A stretch of 64,000 nt of DNA. Origin: an uncultured Lachnospiraceae bacterium (GTDB taxonomy: Bacteria; Bacillota; Clostridia; Lachnospirales; Lachnospiraceae). The position numbers and the translations under genes were made by a program. The stretch is taken from assembly GCA_947165025.1 (NCBI GenBank), contig CAMUYQ010000001.1, forward strand, positions 555,940 through 619,939. The letters are read 5' to 3'. Positions 25,848 to 35,932 of the stretch are shown here, in pieces; positions within the stretch are counted from its first letter, which is position 1; every line of letters starts with the position of its first letter. A model generated the notes under the pieces. That model was given only the letters and a program-made list of their open reading frames with translations, was not told where the DNA came from and ran no database searches.

Positions 25848-26276
25848 ATGGTCATGAGTGCGATTTTCGTCTATGTAATCCTGTTCTGGGTAGTGTTCGT
25901 CATAATCAGGAGAGCAAAGAACTTGCAGCAGAACAGCGACAAGAAGCAGCCGGGCACAGCGCCTGCTGCGCGGCAGGCAAGAAGACGTCCCCAGGGATTT
26001 ACGAACTACCGTCCCCACAAGGATATCACAAGTGTCAGCCGCGACATGGGAGATTCAAACAACTCTTCCATCCTTCGCGACGACAAGAGAAATGACTGGC
26101 TCGCCAGACAGCTTCGTGAAGAGCATCAGGCCTTTAAGGCCACGAGCGAGATGTTTGACCTGAAAATAGAGCACGCCAGCCACTGCGATGCAAAGCTTAT
26201 CGAACAGTTTCACAGAAAGTACTGTGACGCTTCGGGCATCGACCGGGCTGACGGTACAACAATTCACAAAAGATAA
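25848..26276 (+). CDS. Small membrane protein paired with the SPFH gene, unknown family
   Basis: A 142-aa protein starting MVMSAIFVYVILFWVVFVII, one N-terminal anchor, then a basic Gln/Arg/Pro-rich linker and a soluble C-terminal region with a predicted helix (DDKRNDWLARQLREEHQAFKATSEMF). The start is chosen at the ATG after GGGGAATCCGGAT, 13 bp past the SPFH stop. SPFH genes often pair with NfeD proteins; this one is not an evident NfeD. A partner role is inferred from the pairing. Confidence 0.75.
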   Translation: MVMSAIFVYVILFWVVFVIIRRAKNLQQNSDKKQPGTAPAARQARRRPQGFTNYRPHKDITSVSRDMGDSNNSSILRDDKRNDWLARQLREEHQAFKATSEMFDLKIEHASHCDAKLIEQFHRKYCDASGIDRADGTTIHKR

Positions 26277-26279
26277 ATA

Positions 26280-29039
26280 TCACATCTTCTTGGCATACAG
26301 AAGACCGAACGTCCCCGGCCCCGAGTTAACAGCTATGGCCGGGGATGCTTTTTGACAGTATACGTTTTCGAATCTTACTCTCTTTTCAACAAGACTCTTT
26401 ATAAGATCAAGATCCTTCTTGGTAAGACCGACATATGTGATGAACAATACCGTTGTATCTATCTCGGATACGTTTGACAGGCAGGACGCGATATATCTGC
26501 TCCAGCTGTGCAGTCTTGATCCGAAGAATACACGGCTGACCGTCATCTTTCCGTTTCTCATCTCGATGACAGGATGTACCATTATCGCCTTACATATCGC
26601 AGCGAGTCTGAAACTGACCTGTTTGCTTCTAGCAAGATAATCCAGATTCTCAACGATAAAGTTTGTATGGATATTCCTTCTTGCATACTCAAGTCTCTTG
26701 ATGATCTCTCCCACGGACTGTCCCGTGGTGGAAAGCCTGCATGCGATGAGTGCAAGTATTCCCTGACCGCTCGACAGATGCCTTGAGTCAAATATCGTCA
26801 CTGCATCAAAAGCACGTGATCCTTCAAGTGCTTCATCAAATCCGCTGTGTGCGACCTTTGATGATATCGTGATATGAAGTATGTTATTGGCACGCGACAG
26901 TGACTTTGCAAAGAATTCCTCGTGTTCTTTGATCGATGGTGCAAACGTGCTGACGTTGTGATCATCTGCCATGTATTCAAGAAGACCGTCTGAGTCTATC
27001 TCACTGCCGTCAGCAAATACACCCTCCTGTGTACGCACTTTATGAGGTATGACATCTATACCGTACTTTTCCAGAAGTTCGTTAGGTATATCCGCAACGC
27101 TTTCCGTCGTAATGGTGATCGGCTTCTTTCTCTTGCGGTTATCAAGCCATGACATACTGCTCTCTACAATGTTGTCATCGCGGTTCACGACTGTGACAAG
27201 GTTCTTAGGAAGAAGACGCTCAAGCTCATTTTCAAGATGAGTCGGATCCACGGGCTTGACAAGGTATCCGTCAAATCCTTCTTCGGAATAAAGCTTTCTC
27301 ATCTCGCTTCCGGCATTGGCCGTAAGGGCAATGACTCTTGCATTCTTCGATGCTCCACCAACCTGTTCCTTTATATGTTTGAAGCATTCTATGCCGTCCA
27401 TCTCAGGCATGAGATGATCCATAAGGATGACGTCATATTCATTCTCCTGTGTCTTCGCAAGAGCTGCGGCGCCGCTTGTTGCTGTATCAAGCCGAACTAG
27501 CGTATCACGCAGAAGTTTTGTAACGACCATAATGTTGGATTCATTATCATCAACGACAAGGACCTTTGCATCCGGAGCCTCGAAACTGCTCCTGTAAGTA
27601 CCCGATGTATTCGTGTCGTTCTTCTTTTCAAAATCAAGTTTTCCTATCGTGGAAAAATCCGTAACGTTCTGCGGTATCTCAACCACGAATGTGGAACCCT
27701 GTGTATATACGCTGTTTACGGTAACGGTTCCGCCCATGAGCTCCGTCAGTTCCTTGACGATCGACAGTCCCAGGCCCGTACCTTCAATGTACCTGTTTTC
27801 TTCCTCATCGACACGTTTGAAAGCGGTAAACAGATACGGGATACTCTCTCTTCTGATACCCATTCCGGTATCGGATACCGAATAAACGATGTCGGCAACA
27901 CCGTCTGTGATCCCGTTATTCTGTATCGAAAGAGTGACCGAGCCCTCTTTTGTGTATTTGATCGCATTGTTCAGAAGATTGATAAGTATCTGTTTGATCC
28001 TGACCTCATCACCGTACAGCTCCGCCGGTATATCCGGAGATATCTCCACGTGAAAATCAAGGCCCTTTTCTTTTGCGCGCATCCAGAGCATTCCGACAAT
28101 ATCTGACAGCATGTTTCCGGGATGATATGACACCGGAGTCAGTTTCATCTGTCCCGAAGATATCTTACTCATGTCGAGAATGTCATTGATCAGGTGAAGA
28201 AGTATGTTACTTGCCGCTCTTATGTTCACGGCATCTTCCGCAACCTCATCCGACACCTTCTCCCTGAGGATCATCTCGTTAAGGCCGATGATCGTATTGA
28301 TGGGTGTCCTGATCTCATGGCTCATGCTCGAGAAGAATCTGTTCTGTGCCGATGACAGATCGCTTATCTCTTTCTTCTGGCTCTCAAGAGTAATGATCCT
28401 CTCTCTTACCGCAAAGCTCAGATACATATATCCGACTCCGAGCAGCATACGTACAAGAAGGTTAAGGATCGCTCCTCCGTTAAATCCCCGCGTTCCCATT
28501 GAGATCTCACGTACCGACGATGAAACGAGTCTTACCGCAAGCGTCATCATCGTAAAATCCGATATGATCGAAATACACACGTAGACCATCGGATGCATAT
28601 AAAGGCAAAGCGGAATAGCAAGCGCGATCATTCTGTACACGCTCACGTCAGCACCGCCGTAAAGCCTTATATCCGTAAGACATATCGCAAGTGCCCATCC
28701 TATCGACACGATATAGATGATCGGATTAAGCCATACGAGCACCTTATAACGGTGATCGAAGTCTTTTTTGATATGAGACAGTGCGGCCGAAAACAGTACG
28801 GCGGAAAGGATGATCGAAGCATAAAGTATCCTGAATGTGAGCAGATAATCCCCGTAATCGAACGGTCTCATAAAAGTTTTGATAAGCGGGATGAGATTGA
28901 TAAGCGCAACTACCAGTTCAAAGACGGTTGTTTTCCCGATAACCGTGGAATATACCATCTTACTGATCTCTTCTCCGTTATCATATGTTTCTCTTCCGTG
29001 AAAAAGGAACCTTCCGAAATCTCTCCATGCGATATTCAT
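26280..29039 (-). CDS. Hybrid histidine kinase-receiver fused to a DegV fatty-acid-binding domain
   Basis: A 919-aa protein. About six membrane helices (30-210) precede a HisKA domain with His241 in SHEIRTPIN. The HATPase follows (NNAIKYT, DTGMGI, GTGLGLS), then a receiver with LMDHLMPEMDG (Asp541). From about residue 640 to the end there is a full DegV-type domain: TTESVADIPNELLEKYGIDVIPHKV, FAPSIKEHEEFF, SSKVAHSGF, NFIVENLDYLARSKQVSFRLAAICKAIMVHPVI and a terminal SGPGTFGLLY. DegV domains bind long-chain fatty acids, so the kinase could sense or release a lipid in its own polypeptide. It starts 2 bp after the preceding kinase gene. Confidence 0.92.
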   Translation of the reverse strand: MNIAWRDFGRFLFHGRETYDNGEEISKMVYSTVIGKTTVFELVVALINLIPLIKTFMRPFDYGDYLLTFRILYASIILSAVLFSAALSHIKKDFDHRYKVLVWLNPIIYIVSIGWALAICLTDIRLYGGADVSVYRMIALAIPLCLYMHPMVYVCISIISDFTMMTLAVRLVSSSVREISMGTRGFNGGAILNLLVRMLLGVGYMYLSFAVRERIITLESQKKEISDLSSAQNRFFSSMSHEIRTPINTIIGLNEMILREKVSDEVAEDAVNIRAASNILLHLINDILDMSKISSGQMKLTPVSYHPGNMLSDIVGMLWMRAKEKGLDFHVEISPDIPAELYGDEVRIKQILINLLNNAIKYTKEGSVTLSIQNNGITDGVADIVYSVSDTGMGIRRESIPYLFTAFKRVDEEENRYIEGTGLGLSIVKELTELMGGTVTVNSVYTQGSTFVVEIPQNVTDFSTIGKLDFEKKNDTNTSGTYRSSFEAPDAKVLVVDDNESNIMVVTKLLRDTLVRLDTATSGAAALAKTQENEYDVILMDHLMPEMDGIECFKHIKEQVGGASKNARVIALTANAGSEMRKLYSEEGFDGYLVKPVDPTHLENELERLLPKNLVTVVNRDDNIVESSMSWLDNRKRKKPITITTESVADIPNELLEKYGIDVIPHKVRTQEGVFADGSEIDSDGLLEYMADDHNVSTFAPSIKEHEEFFAKSLSRANNILHITISSKVAHSGFDEALEGSRAFDAVTIFDSRHLSSGQGILALIACRLSTTGQSVGEIIKRLEYARRNIHTNFIVENLDYLARSKQVSFRLAAICKAIMVHPVIEMRNGKMTVSRVFFGSRLHSWSRYIASCLSNVSEIDTTVLFITYVGLTKKDLDLIKSLVEKRVRFENVYCQKASPAIAVNSGPGTFGLLYAKKM

Positions 29040-29041
29040 GA

Positions 29042-31657
29042 TCAGGCACCTCCTTCCATATCATCATCCGGTGCAAACTCGATAACACCGTCGTCATCAT
29101 CCGGTGTGTCAGCATTATCATCCGCGATGCCGTCCGGGGCGATCGCAGCAAGTACTTTATCATACATTGCGATCATGGCTTCGTGATTTTTATCGATGAA
29201 CGGTCTGTCGCTGTCTTTGCCGGCAAGTTCGAGAAGGCGAGCCGCCTCGGACAGTTCGAGCGCCCCGATCATCTTGGAAGTACTCTTGATCGAATGAGCC
29301 TGTATCGAATAGTCATCAAGCTTTCCGTCTGAAAGAGATTCGGTCATGACTTTTTTCTTCATCACCGATTCCTTTGCGTACTGTTCAAGAAGTGATCTGT
29401 AAAAGTCTTTGTCTCCACCCGAATAGTAAAGTCCTTTTTCAGTATCAACACCGATCGCATTAAGCCTGTCTGTAAGCGGATCGCCCGCAGACTTTACAGC
29501 CTGAGCTGAAGCTTCGGATTTAATTTCAGGTTTTGTTTCCTGTTTCGCTTTTGCTTTTACTTCGGCATTTTTGTCTTCGACAGTCTCGACGACATTTTCC
29601 ACACTGACAAGGCGCGCAGGAAGAAGACGTCTCATAACACGCTCGAGTTCCACACGGTCAACAGGCTTGCTGACAAAGCCGTCGAAGCCCGCCTGCTTGA
29701 ACATCTCGCGTGCGGTACTTACGGCGTTCGCAGTAAACGCCACTATCGGTGTGATTATCTTGCCTCGTGACTGGTCGGCTCTGATCCTCTGCATAGCTTC
29801 GATACCGTCCATCACCGGCATCATATGATCCATAAAGATCACGTCGTATTCATGTTCGCGACACAGGTCTATCGCCTCGGGTCCGGATTCACACGTTGTT
29901 ACATGGCATCCGTAATTTTTGAACATGCCGTTTGAAACGATCAGGTTCATCGGCTCATCATCAACAACAAGCACTCTTGCGCCCGGGAACGTTACTCTGC
30001 CTTCCTCGACGATATCATCATCTATCTTACTGTTAAGAACACCTACGACAGGGAAACAGTAGAACGGCTTCGGCATGATACGTACGCGCGATCCTTCGGG
30101 GATATCAAGTTCATTCGGGTCGGCGATGACGGTCACGATGATGGTCCTGGCAAGTTCTTCCATGAACTCAACAGACCCGTTGTATTCCTCAGGTCCGCAA
30201 AACAGATGCGTCAGCTTCTTGCTGTCGGTAAGAGCGTGAAGCGATTCGGCATTATCAACCCTGTGCATGGATACCTTCAGACCGGTAACGATATTTCTGA
30301 CCATTGTGTTGTAGTATTCCCTGACACTCGGATTAGAATACTTTTCAAAATGCAGATATGCACCGAGGCTTATGTTCTCCCTGTCTGCAACAGACATGCA
30401 TTCGCTCTCGTCCACCACCCTGTTCGGTATGCTGACCTTGACCGTTGTACCCACGTCGGGTGTCGAAGAGACCGTCATGAATCCGCCGAGCGAACGAACG
30501 AATCCGTGCACTATGGGAATACCCAGTCCGAGGCCGCCGGTCTTACGCGCCCTTCCGGAATCGGCTTTATAGAAATTGTCATATATCTTCTCAAGCTGTT
30601 CGGCATCCATTCCGATACCGGTATCGCGCACTTCGATGCACAGATTGATACCGTAATCATGAGGAATCTCCGAAAAGTGAACATACACACCGCCCGCGTT
30701 TGTATACTTGAGGCCGTTTGAGATCAGATGTCTGATTATCTTTTTCAGCTTTCCGACATCAGTGTTCATGACCGACGGGATCGCAGCTTCAACATCTATG
30801 ATCAGTTCGACTTCTTTTTTCATGGAACTCGACAGTTCGTTAACAATGTCATTGAGGACCGACGAGAGCATGTAGTCTTCATAGTTGTTTGCAAGGTCTC
30901 TCTTGTCTATCTCGGAATAATCGAGGATGTCACTTATCTGCTCGCCGATACGCTTGCCGGCCTCTTCGATCGACACAAGTCTTGAAAGCTTTTCCGGATC
31001 CTCTTCCTTCTCGATGCTCATGTCGCACATACCGAGTATCGCGTTGATCGGTGTCCTGATCTCATGAGAAACGTTTGCAAGAAAATCATTGAGCCTTTCC
31101 GTCGTCTCGGTCAGGATCTTTATCTCCTCTTCGGACCTTCCGAGCACTTCGTTCCACCGGTTGATTATCGTCCTCGAGATCCATCCGACCATCGTTACCA
31201 TCGCAAAATGAAGCAGTGTTCTCGATATCATGAGCGGATCGAACCCGGTACCTTCCCTGTACAATTCGACAAGTTCGTACACCATTGTCAGATAATACGT
31301 GACCTGACAAAGTGTAACGAGTGAATGCATTCCCGTCATAGTGTACAGGAGCATGACAACGGATATCACGATCGCCAGATCGAATGTGCTTGTTGTGTGG
31401 GATCCGTAGAAAAAGAAAGTGGCCATCATCAGAAGCGAGATGATCCACGGACGAAGCTGGTCCGAGCCTATCTGCCTGATATGCATATACCATGATGCAA
31501 CAACCCCGCCGATTATGAGGAATACCGCCCACTTTTCCCAGTTCATCACGAACGTCTCTCCGATCAGTATGATCGAAAAGATCGTGTAACTGAGTATCAT
31601 CATCATGTGTGATGACATAAACAGTTCATTTTTTTCGTTATCGTCTCTTCTGGCCAT
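29042..31657 (-). CDS. Hybrid histidine kinase with degenerate receiver, REC and Hpt
   Basis: An 871-aa protein. Membrane helices at about 15-165 are followed by a HisKA domain (His198 in SHEIRTPIN) and a HATPase (SNGLKYT, DTGIGMD, GGLGLGIP). A region at 430-545 looks like a worn receiver without the Asp. An intact receiver has Asp610 in IFMDHMMPVMDG, and the C-terminal Hpt carries His788 in AHSIKSTSK. The tail is very acidic (DDDDGVIEFAPDDDMEGGA). No DNA-binding output is attached. It is translated immediately after the REC-GGDEF-HD-GYP gene and could feed phosphate to it. Confidence 0.92.
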   Translation of the reverse strand: MARRDDNEKNELFMSSHMMMILSYTIFSIILIGETFVMNWEKWAVFLIIGGVVASWYMHIRQIGSDQLRPWIISLLMMATFFFYGSHTTSTFDLAIVISVVMLLYTMTGMHSLVTLCQVTYYLTMVYELVELYREGTGFDPLMISRTLLHFAMVTMVGWISRTIINRWNEVLGRSEEEIKILTETTERLNDFLANVSHEIRTPINAILGMCDMSIEKEEDPEKLSRLVSIEEAGKRIGEQISDILDYSEIDKRDLANNYEDYMLSSVLNDIVNELSSSMKKEVELIIDVEAAIPSVMNTDVGKLKKIIRHLISNGLKYTNAGGVYVHFSEIPHDYGINLCIEVRDTGIGMDAEQLEKIYDNFYKADSGRARKTGGLGLGIPIVHGFVRSLGGFMTVSSTPDVGTTVKVSIPNRVVDESECMSVADRENISLGAYLHFEKYSNPSVREYYNTMVRNIVTGLKVSMHRVDNAESLHALTDSKKLTHLFCGPEEYNGSVEFMEELARTIIVTVIADPNELDIPEGSRVRIMPKPFYCFPVVGVLNSKIDDDIVEEGRVTFPGARVLVVDDEPMNLIVSNGMFKNYGCHVTTCESGPEAIDLCREHEYDVIFMDHMMPVMDGIEAMQRIRADQSRGKIITPIVAFTANAVSTAREMFKQAGFDGFVSKPVDRVELERVMRRLLPARLVSVENVVETVEDKNAEVKAKAKQETKPEIKSEASAQAVKSAGDPLTDRLNAIGVDTEKGLYYSGGDKDFYRSLLEQYAKESVMKKKVMTESLSDGKLDDYSIQAHSIKSTSKMIGALELSEAARLLELAGKDSDRPFIDKNHEAMIAMYDKVLAAIAPDGIADDNADTPDDDDGVIEFAPDDDMEGGA

Positions 31658-34027
31658 TTACTGCTCCCTTAACTGGTAGTCCGTGTCCGAATCTATGATG
31701 CTGACCATGATGTCCGCAAACACCGGATCAAACTGTGTACCGCGACACCTTAATATCTCAGCGCGTACTTCGCTCTGCGGAAGTGTGTCCCTGTAACTTC
31801 TGTGGCTCGTCATCGCATCGTATGAATCAGCCACTGCGATTATCCTTGCGACCTCAGGTATCTCTTCTCCCTTAAGTCCGTCAGGATAACCCTTTCCGTC
31901 ATATCTCTCGTGATGCCATCTCGCACCGTTTGAAAGATTCGGCTTCTCCTTTATCGTGGAAAGAATCTGTGTTCCGATGACCGGATGCGTTTTTATGATG
32001 TCATATTCTCCGGGATCAAGCTTTGACTTTTTGTTGATTATCGCATCGGGTATGCCGATCTTACCGACGTCATGCAGCAGTCCGATGATATATATCTCAT
32101 TCTGCGCCGCTTCATCATACCCGTATCTGGCAGCTATCTCTTTTGAATACTCGGCCACACGGCTCGAATGACCGTTAGTGTATTTATCCTTTGCATCTAT
32201 CGCAAATGCAAGTGCTTTGATGATATGCATCCCGAGCTGTTCGATCTCTTCGGTCTTTCTCTCAACCTCCTGGTTAAGATGCTCCTGCAGTATCGCCAGC
32301 TGGAGCAGATTGTTTACGCGGATGTATAACTGATCGCGTGAGATCGGCATCTGCAGAAAATCATCCACTCCGAGTTCCAGACCCCTCTGCTCAAATCTGT
32401 TGTCTTGAGAAGTGAGCATGACGGGGATACGTCGTATTGCACCGCCCATCTTTCTCATCTCAACGAGGGTATCGGTTCCGCTCATTCCTTCCATGTCGGC
32501 CCGAAGCACGATAAGATCGGGCTTGTTCTCACTTAAGTGTTTCAGGAGTGCTGATCCATCGGGAAGCGAAACAACGTTGATGCCCTTTGTCTTCAGCGAA
32601 TCGGTAATGAACGTATTCTCCGCCGCATCATCATTTACGATCGCAACATAACTGTCGCCCACTGATTTTTCGCCGAAGGTCTCATGCATTTCCGAATCGG
32701 TGCTCTCGGTCTCGACAGACAGATCCACGAGTCCCGAGAACTCATTGTTCTTCCACGAGTGCATTACTCTTTCCGTAACACGTCCGACATTGTAATCACT
32801 GATCTCGGGGAGCATCAGGAAGAAATGATTGTCTCCGATCTGCATCATGATATCGCTGTTCCTGAGCGACTCCTGAAGAAGTTCACGCAGGCTTATCATG
32901 ATCTTCTGTTTCTCGGACTGCGACAGATCCTTAGGGATAAACTTTGCGGTGAACAGCATCTTGTATGCCGTTCCCCTGTATCTGTCCATGTAACGGATCA
33001 TGTATCTGTAAACATTTCCGAACGCTTCCTTACCCATCCACATGGCGTTCTGCGGAATGTTTCTCTCTTCAAGGATAGTTGTTAGCATTGAAAGATTGAT
33101 ATCGGACGGGATCGCTGACGCGGCCTCGTCATCATCAATGTACAGTGAGTATCCGTGCTTGCCGTTATTTTTGATAGTATAAAGTGCACGGTCCGACAGC
33201 CTGAACAGTTCATTGAAATCGGTGCCCTGCTCGGGAATGAAAACAGCTCCGATCGACGCTCCGAGAGGGATGCTCATATCCTCCCCCATCATCTTGCGGG
33301 CGTTTGCCATAAGGTTCTGGTTGATCGCCTCCGAGAACTTTGCTATTTCCTTTTCCTCTTTGAGGTTCTCGGCAAAGAGCAGGAACTCGTCTCCGCCTAT
33401 CCTTCCGAACGTGGCGGGATATTTCATGTTGTCTTTAAGTATCCGGGAAAAGTCGGCGAGAACCCGGTCGCCCATATCATGACCGTAAATATCATTGACA
33501 AGCTTGAAAGAATCAAGGTCAACGATCATCAGTGTTCCGCTCTTTGATGTGCACAGTTTGCCGATCTGTTCATTGGCATTGTATTTGTTGAGAAATCCGG
33601 TGAGCTTGTCTATCGTCGCTTCCTCTTCGAACTTGAGCATTCGTCCGCGCGTACTTATGATGTTCTCAACACGGCGGACCAGAACATCGGGATCGAAAGG
33701 TTTGCGGATGTAATCGGATACACCCATTTCAAATCCCTTACTCTCGTTCGTCTTGTCCTCATCGGCCGTAAGCATGACAACCGGAGTCTGCGGGACATTC
33801 TTGTTCTCCTCAAGTTCTCTCAGTTTACTGTATGTCTCGAAACCATCCATTTCCGGCATGTTGATATCAAGCAGTATCAGTTCCGGAAAACCATGTTCGT
33901 CAACGTAGTCAAGAAGCGCCTTTCCGCTCTTGACCGCGGTAACGCGCATGTTGTTTTTGGACAGTATCTGTCCGGCCATTTTAAGGTTGGTTACATCATC
34001 ATCAACGACAATAATCCAGCACGCCAT
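31658..34027 (-). CDS. REC-GGDEF-(degenerate GGDEF)-REC-HD-GYP cyclic-di-GMP regulator
   Basis: A 789-aa protein. The receiver at 1-125 has phospho-acceptor Asp54. The GGDEF domain at about 135-295 has an intact RIGGDEF (209-215). A second GGDEF-like block (about 315-435) has lost its motif (IGDN). A second receiver (about 457-580) has Arg509 where the Asp should be (LIVLRADMEGM). The HD-GYP phosphodiesterase at about 600-789 has HD at 652-653 and HHERYDGKGYP near 705. It should both make and break cyclic di-GMP, under phosphorylation of the first receiver. It has a ribosome site GGAG and begins a three-gene run. Confidence 0.93.
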   Translation of the reverse strand: MACWIIVVDDDVTNLKMAGQILSKNNMRVTAVKSGKALLDYVDEHGFPELILLDINMPEMDGFETYSKLRELEENKNVPQTPVVMLTADEDKTNESKGFEMGVSDYIRKPFDPDVLVRRVENIISTRGRMLKFEEEATIDKLTGFLNKYNANEQIGKLCTSKSGTLMIVDLDSFKLVNDIYGHDMGDRVLADFSRILKDNMKYPATFGRIGGDEFLLFAENLKEEKEIAKFSEAINQNLMANARKMMGEDMSIPLGASIGAVFIPEQGTDFNELFRLSDRALYTIKNNGKHGYSLYIDDDEAASAIPSDINLSMLTTILEERNIPQNAMWMGKEAFGNVYRYMIRYMDRYRGTAYKMLFTAKFIPKDLSQSEKQKIMISLRELLQESLRNSDIMMQIGDNHFFLMLPEISDYNVGRVTERVMHSWKNNEFSGLVDLSVETESTDSEMHETFGEKSVGDSYVAIVNDDAAENTFITDSLKTKGINVVSLPDGSALLKHLSENKPDLIVLRADMEGMSGTDTLVEMRKMGGAIRRIPVMLTSQDNRFEQRGLELGVDDFLQMPISRDQLYIRVNNLLQLAILQEHLNQEVERKTEEIEQLGMHIIKALAFAIDAKDKYTNGHSSRVAEYSKEIAARYGYDEAAQNEIYIIGLLHDVGKIGIPDAIINKKSKLDPGEYDIIKTHPVIGTQILSTIKEKPNLSNGARWHHERYDGKGYPDGLKGEEIPEVARIIAVADSYDAMTSHRSYRDTLPQSEVRAEILRCRGTQFDPVFADIMVSIIDSDTDYQLREQ

Positions 34028-34130
34028 AGAATTCTCCTTTTTGCGAATATCCCGTAACTAAAATATTTTACCATACGCAAAAGGGGAATTCCACGGTTTT
34101 TAGGGCAATTTGCCGAAGAAAATCACATTG

Positions 34131-35138
34131 TCATTTCAATGGGATCTTTGATTCGAAAAAGCGGAAAATGACAGATGAAAGATATGCACAGATAAAGCTT
34201 GCCGGAACGGTGGCGAAAAACCACCAGAACGCCTCGACAGGACCGTTCACGATCTGCTTTAAATATCTGTAGATCAGGGCATCATATGCCCCGGCAAAAA
34301 GATATATCTCAAATGACACACTGCTGATCGACGACAGGACAGCGCAAATGAACCTGTTTTTGATCTTAACGTCATAAAGTGCAAGAAAGATGCATATCGT
34401 ACATACAGAGATGAAGAACGTTCCATATGTTCCGTCAGCGGTAGAGATCAGATTCCAGTCAAACTGTCCCGTTGAAGTAAAGAACATACTGATCGAAGCT
34501 TCAACACAGAGAGTTACGGCAAGGACCGCCAAAAGAATAAATCTGTTTGCTTTCCACTTCCTGTCCCTGACGGTGATACCGAGAAAATAGAACAGCACCG
34601 GATAAATGCCTATGAAATATGAAGGTGCGATATAGTTAAATACAGGATAAACAGTGCAGAGAAACGCAAGCGTTCCGAGAAGTATGTTCTGCTCTTTTAC
34701 ATCAAGTGCATACCATCCTTTGTTCAGAAAAGGGATGAGCAGGAACACGCACAGATACAGTCCCATATACCATGCTATCTGATAGTTCCCGAGATTCTGA
34801 AATATCTCCTTCACACCGTATATCGTTCCGTACAGTCTGTTGTACAGTATCATCTTCGCAACCGAGATCACAACATACGCGATAACGAGCGGAACGAGTG
34901 CGATGTAGTGTGACCTGTCCGCCTTTTTGTTTTTCTTGAAATACCCTGTCAGCATGAAGAACAGAGGGACGGCCGTAACGAACATCCACCTGCATGCGGT
35001 CATGACAAACATTTTGGGGCCTGCCATCGGCACGTCATAGTATCCCATATTCAGATAGAAATGTGCCCCGACAACAAAAAAGCACGCAATACTCCTTATA
35101 AGATCGGGGCCGCTCTCACGTGCGGCATTATCTTTCAT
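34131..35138 (-). CDS. Acyltransferase family 3 membrane protein
   Basis: A 335-aa protein with about ten membrane helices of the acyltransferase-3 family (OatA/NodX-like), which move acyl groups onto cell-surface sugars or lipids. The N-terminus GPDLIRSIACFFVVGAHFYLNMGYYD has the family Arg and His. It starts 3 bp after the two-receiver gene, inside the phosphorelay operon, so its activity may be linked to that system (inference). The acceptor substrate is unknown. Confidence 0.88.
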   Translation of the reverse strand: MKDNAARESGPDLIRSIACFFVVGAHFYLNMGYYDVPMAGPKMFVMTACRWMFVTAVPLFFMLTGYFKKNKKADRSHYIALVPLVIAYVVISVAKMILYNRLYGTIYGVKEIFQNLGNYQIAWYMGLYLCVFLLIPFLNKGWYALDVKEQNILLGTLAFLCTVYPVFNYIAPSYFIGIYPVLFYFLGITVRDRKWKANRFILLAVLAVTLCVEASISMFFTSTGQFDWNLISTADGTYGTFFISVCTICIFLALYDVKIKNRFICAVLSSISSVSFEIYLFAGAYDALIYRYLKQIVNGPVEAFWWFFATVPASFICAYLSSVIFRFFESKIPLK

Positions 35139-35141
35139 CGG

Positions 35142-35927
35142 TCAGCCTCTCTTTACTGCATTTTCTTTTGCAAAGAAATCATCAAGTTTCTTTAAAAGTG
35201 TATCCTTGTCAATCGTCTTCAGAAGATAATCGACCGGAGACAGTCCGACAACCGACAGCACACTTTCCCTGTCGCCGTGTCCCGTCAGGAACATTACAGG
35301 GATCTCCTCCGTCTCTGAGTCGCTCTTTAACATCGAGAGGACCTGCGGGCCGTTGGCGATCGGCATCTCGTAATCAAGGAGTACGAGATCGGCTTTGTTC
35401 TTGGCAAGATAGCTTATCGCCTGTACACCGTTTGCGGCCATTCCGACATGGTACTTTCCCTTCAGCCATTCAAATACGGTTCGCATATAAGTGATATCAT
35501 CATCAACGATAAGAACTGTCTTCTTTCTCTTCTCGCCCGAGTTCTCATCAAGATACGAGCATACGTTCTTAACGAGACGGTCGATATCGACCGGTCTCTT
35601 CTCCCACTGAGTTATAAGCTGCTCGGGGATCATCTTTCTGACCGCATCATACTCTTCCTCTTCACTTATAAGTATCAGTCCCTGTTCACGGTCGATAAGC
35701 GAATCCTTTATATACACCATCGTTTCGGGCATCTCTTCAAGTTCCTCGGATGCAAACAGTATGACAAGCTCCGTTTTTTCAAGATGCGCCTCGAGATCCT
35801 TTATCTCAGCATGGGCAAATACCGTATCGATCCCAGCCTCCTCAAGTTTTGTCATAAGGCTCTTTGCAAGAAAGCTGTCCGCAACTCTTACTATCAGGAC
35901 CTTTCCGCCCTCGATCTGCTGTTCCAT
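35142..35927 (-). CDS. Two-receiver protein (degenerate + intact REC), no output domain
   Basis: A 261-aa protein from the second ATG, which is spaced correctly from GGAGG; the first ATG overlaps the kinase stop. Residues about 7-125 look like a receiver that has lost its Asp and acidic pair (VLIVRVADSF). Residues about 135-257 are an intact receiver (VLIVDDD, LVLLDYEMPIANG, LTGHG). Without an output domain it is likely a phosphate shuttle or sink for the 1303-aa kinase encoded just upstream. Confidence 0.88.
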   Translation of the reverse strand: MEQQIEGGKVLIVRVADSFLAKSLMTKLEEAGIDTVFAHAEIKDLEAHLEKTELVILFASEELEEMPETMVYIKDSLIDREQGLILISEEEEYDAVRKMIPEQLITQWEKRPVDIDRLVKNVCSYLDENSGEKRKKTVLIVDDDITYMRTVFEWLKGKYHVGMAANGVQAISYLAKNKADLVLLDYEMPIANGPQVLSMLKSDSETEEIPVMFLTGHGDRESVLSVVGLSPVDYLLKTIDKDTLLKKLDDFFAKENAVKRG

Positions 35928-35932
35928 TTTGT

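Noticed and set aside
28593..29186. Long plus-strand frame opposite the kinase genes
   Set aside because: It is a shadow of two well-supported minus-strand kinase genes and shows no domain.
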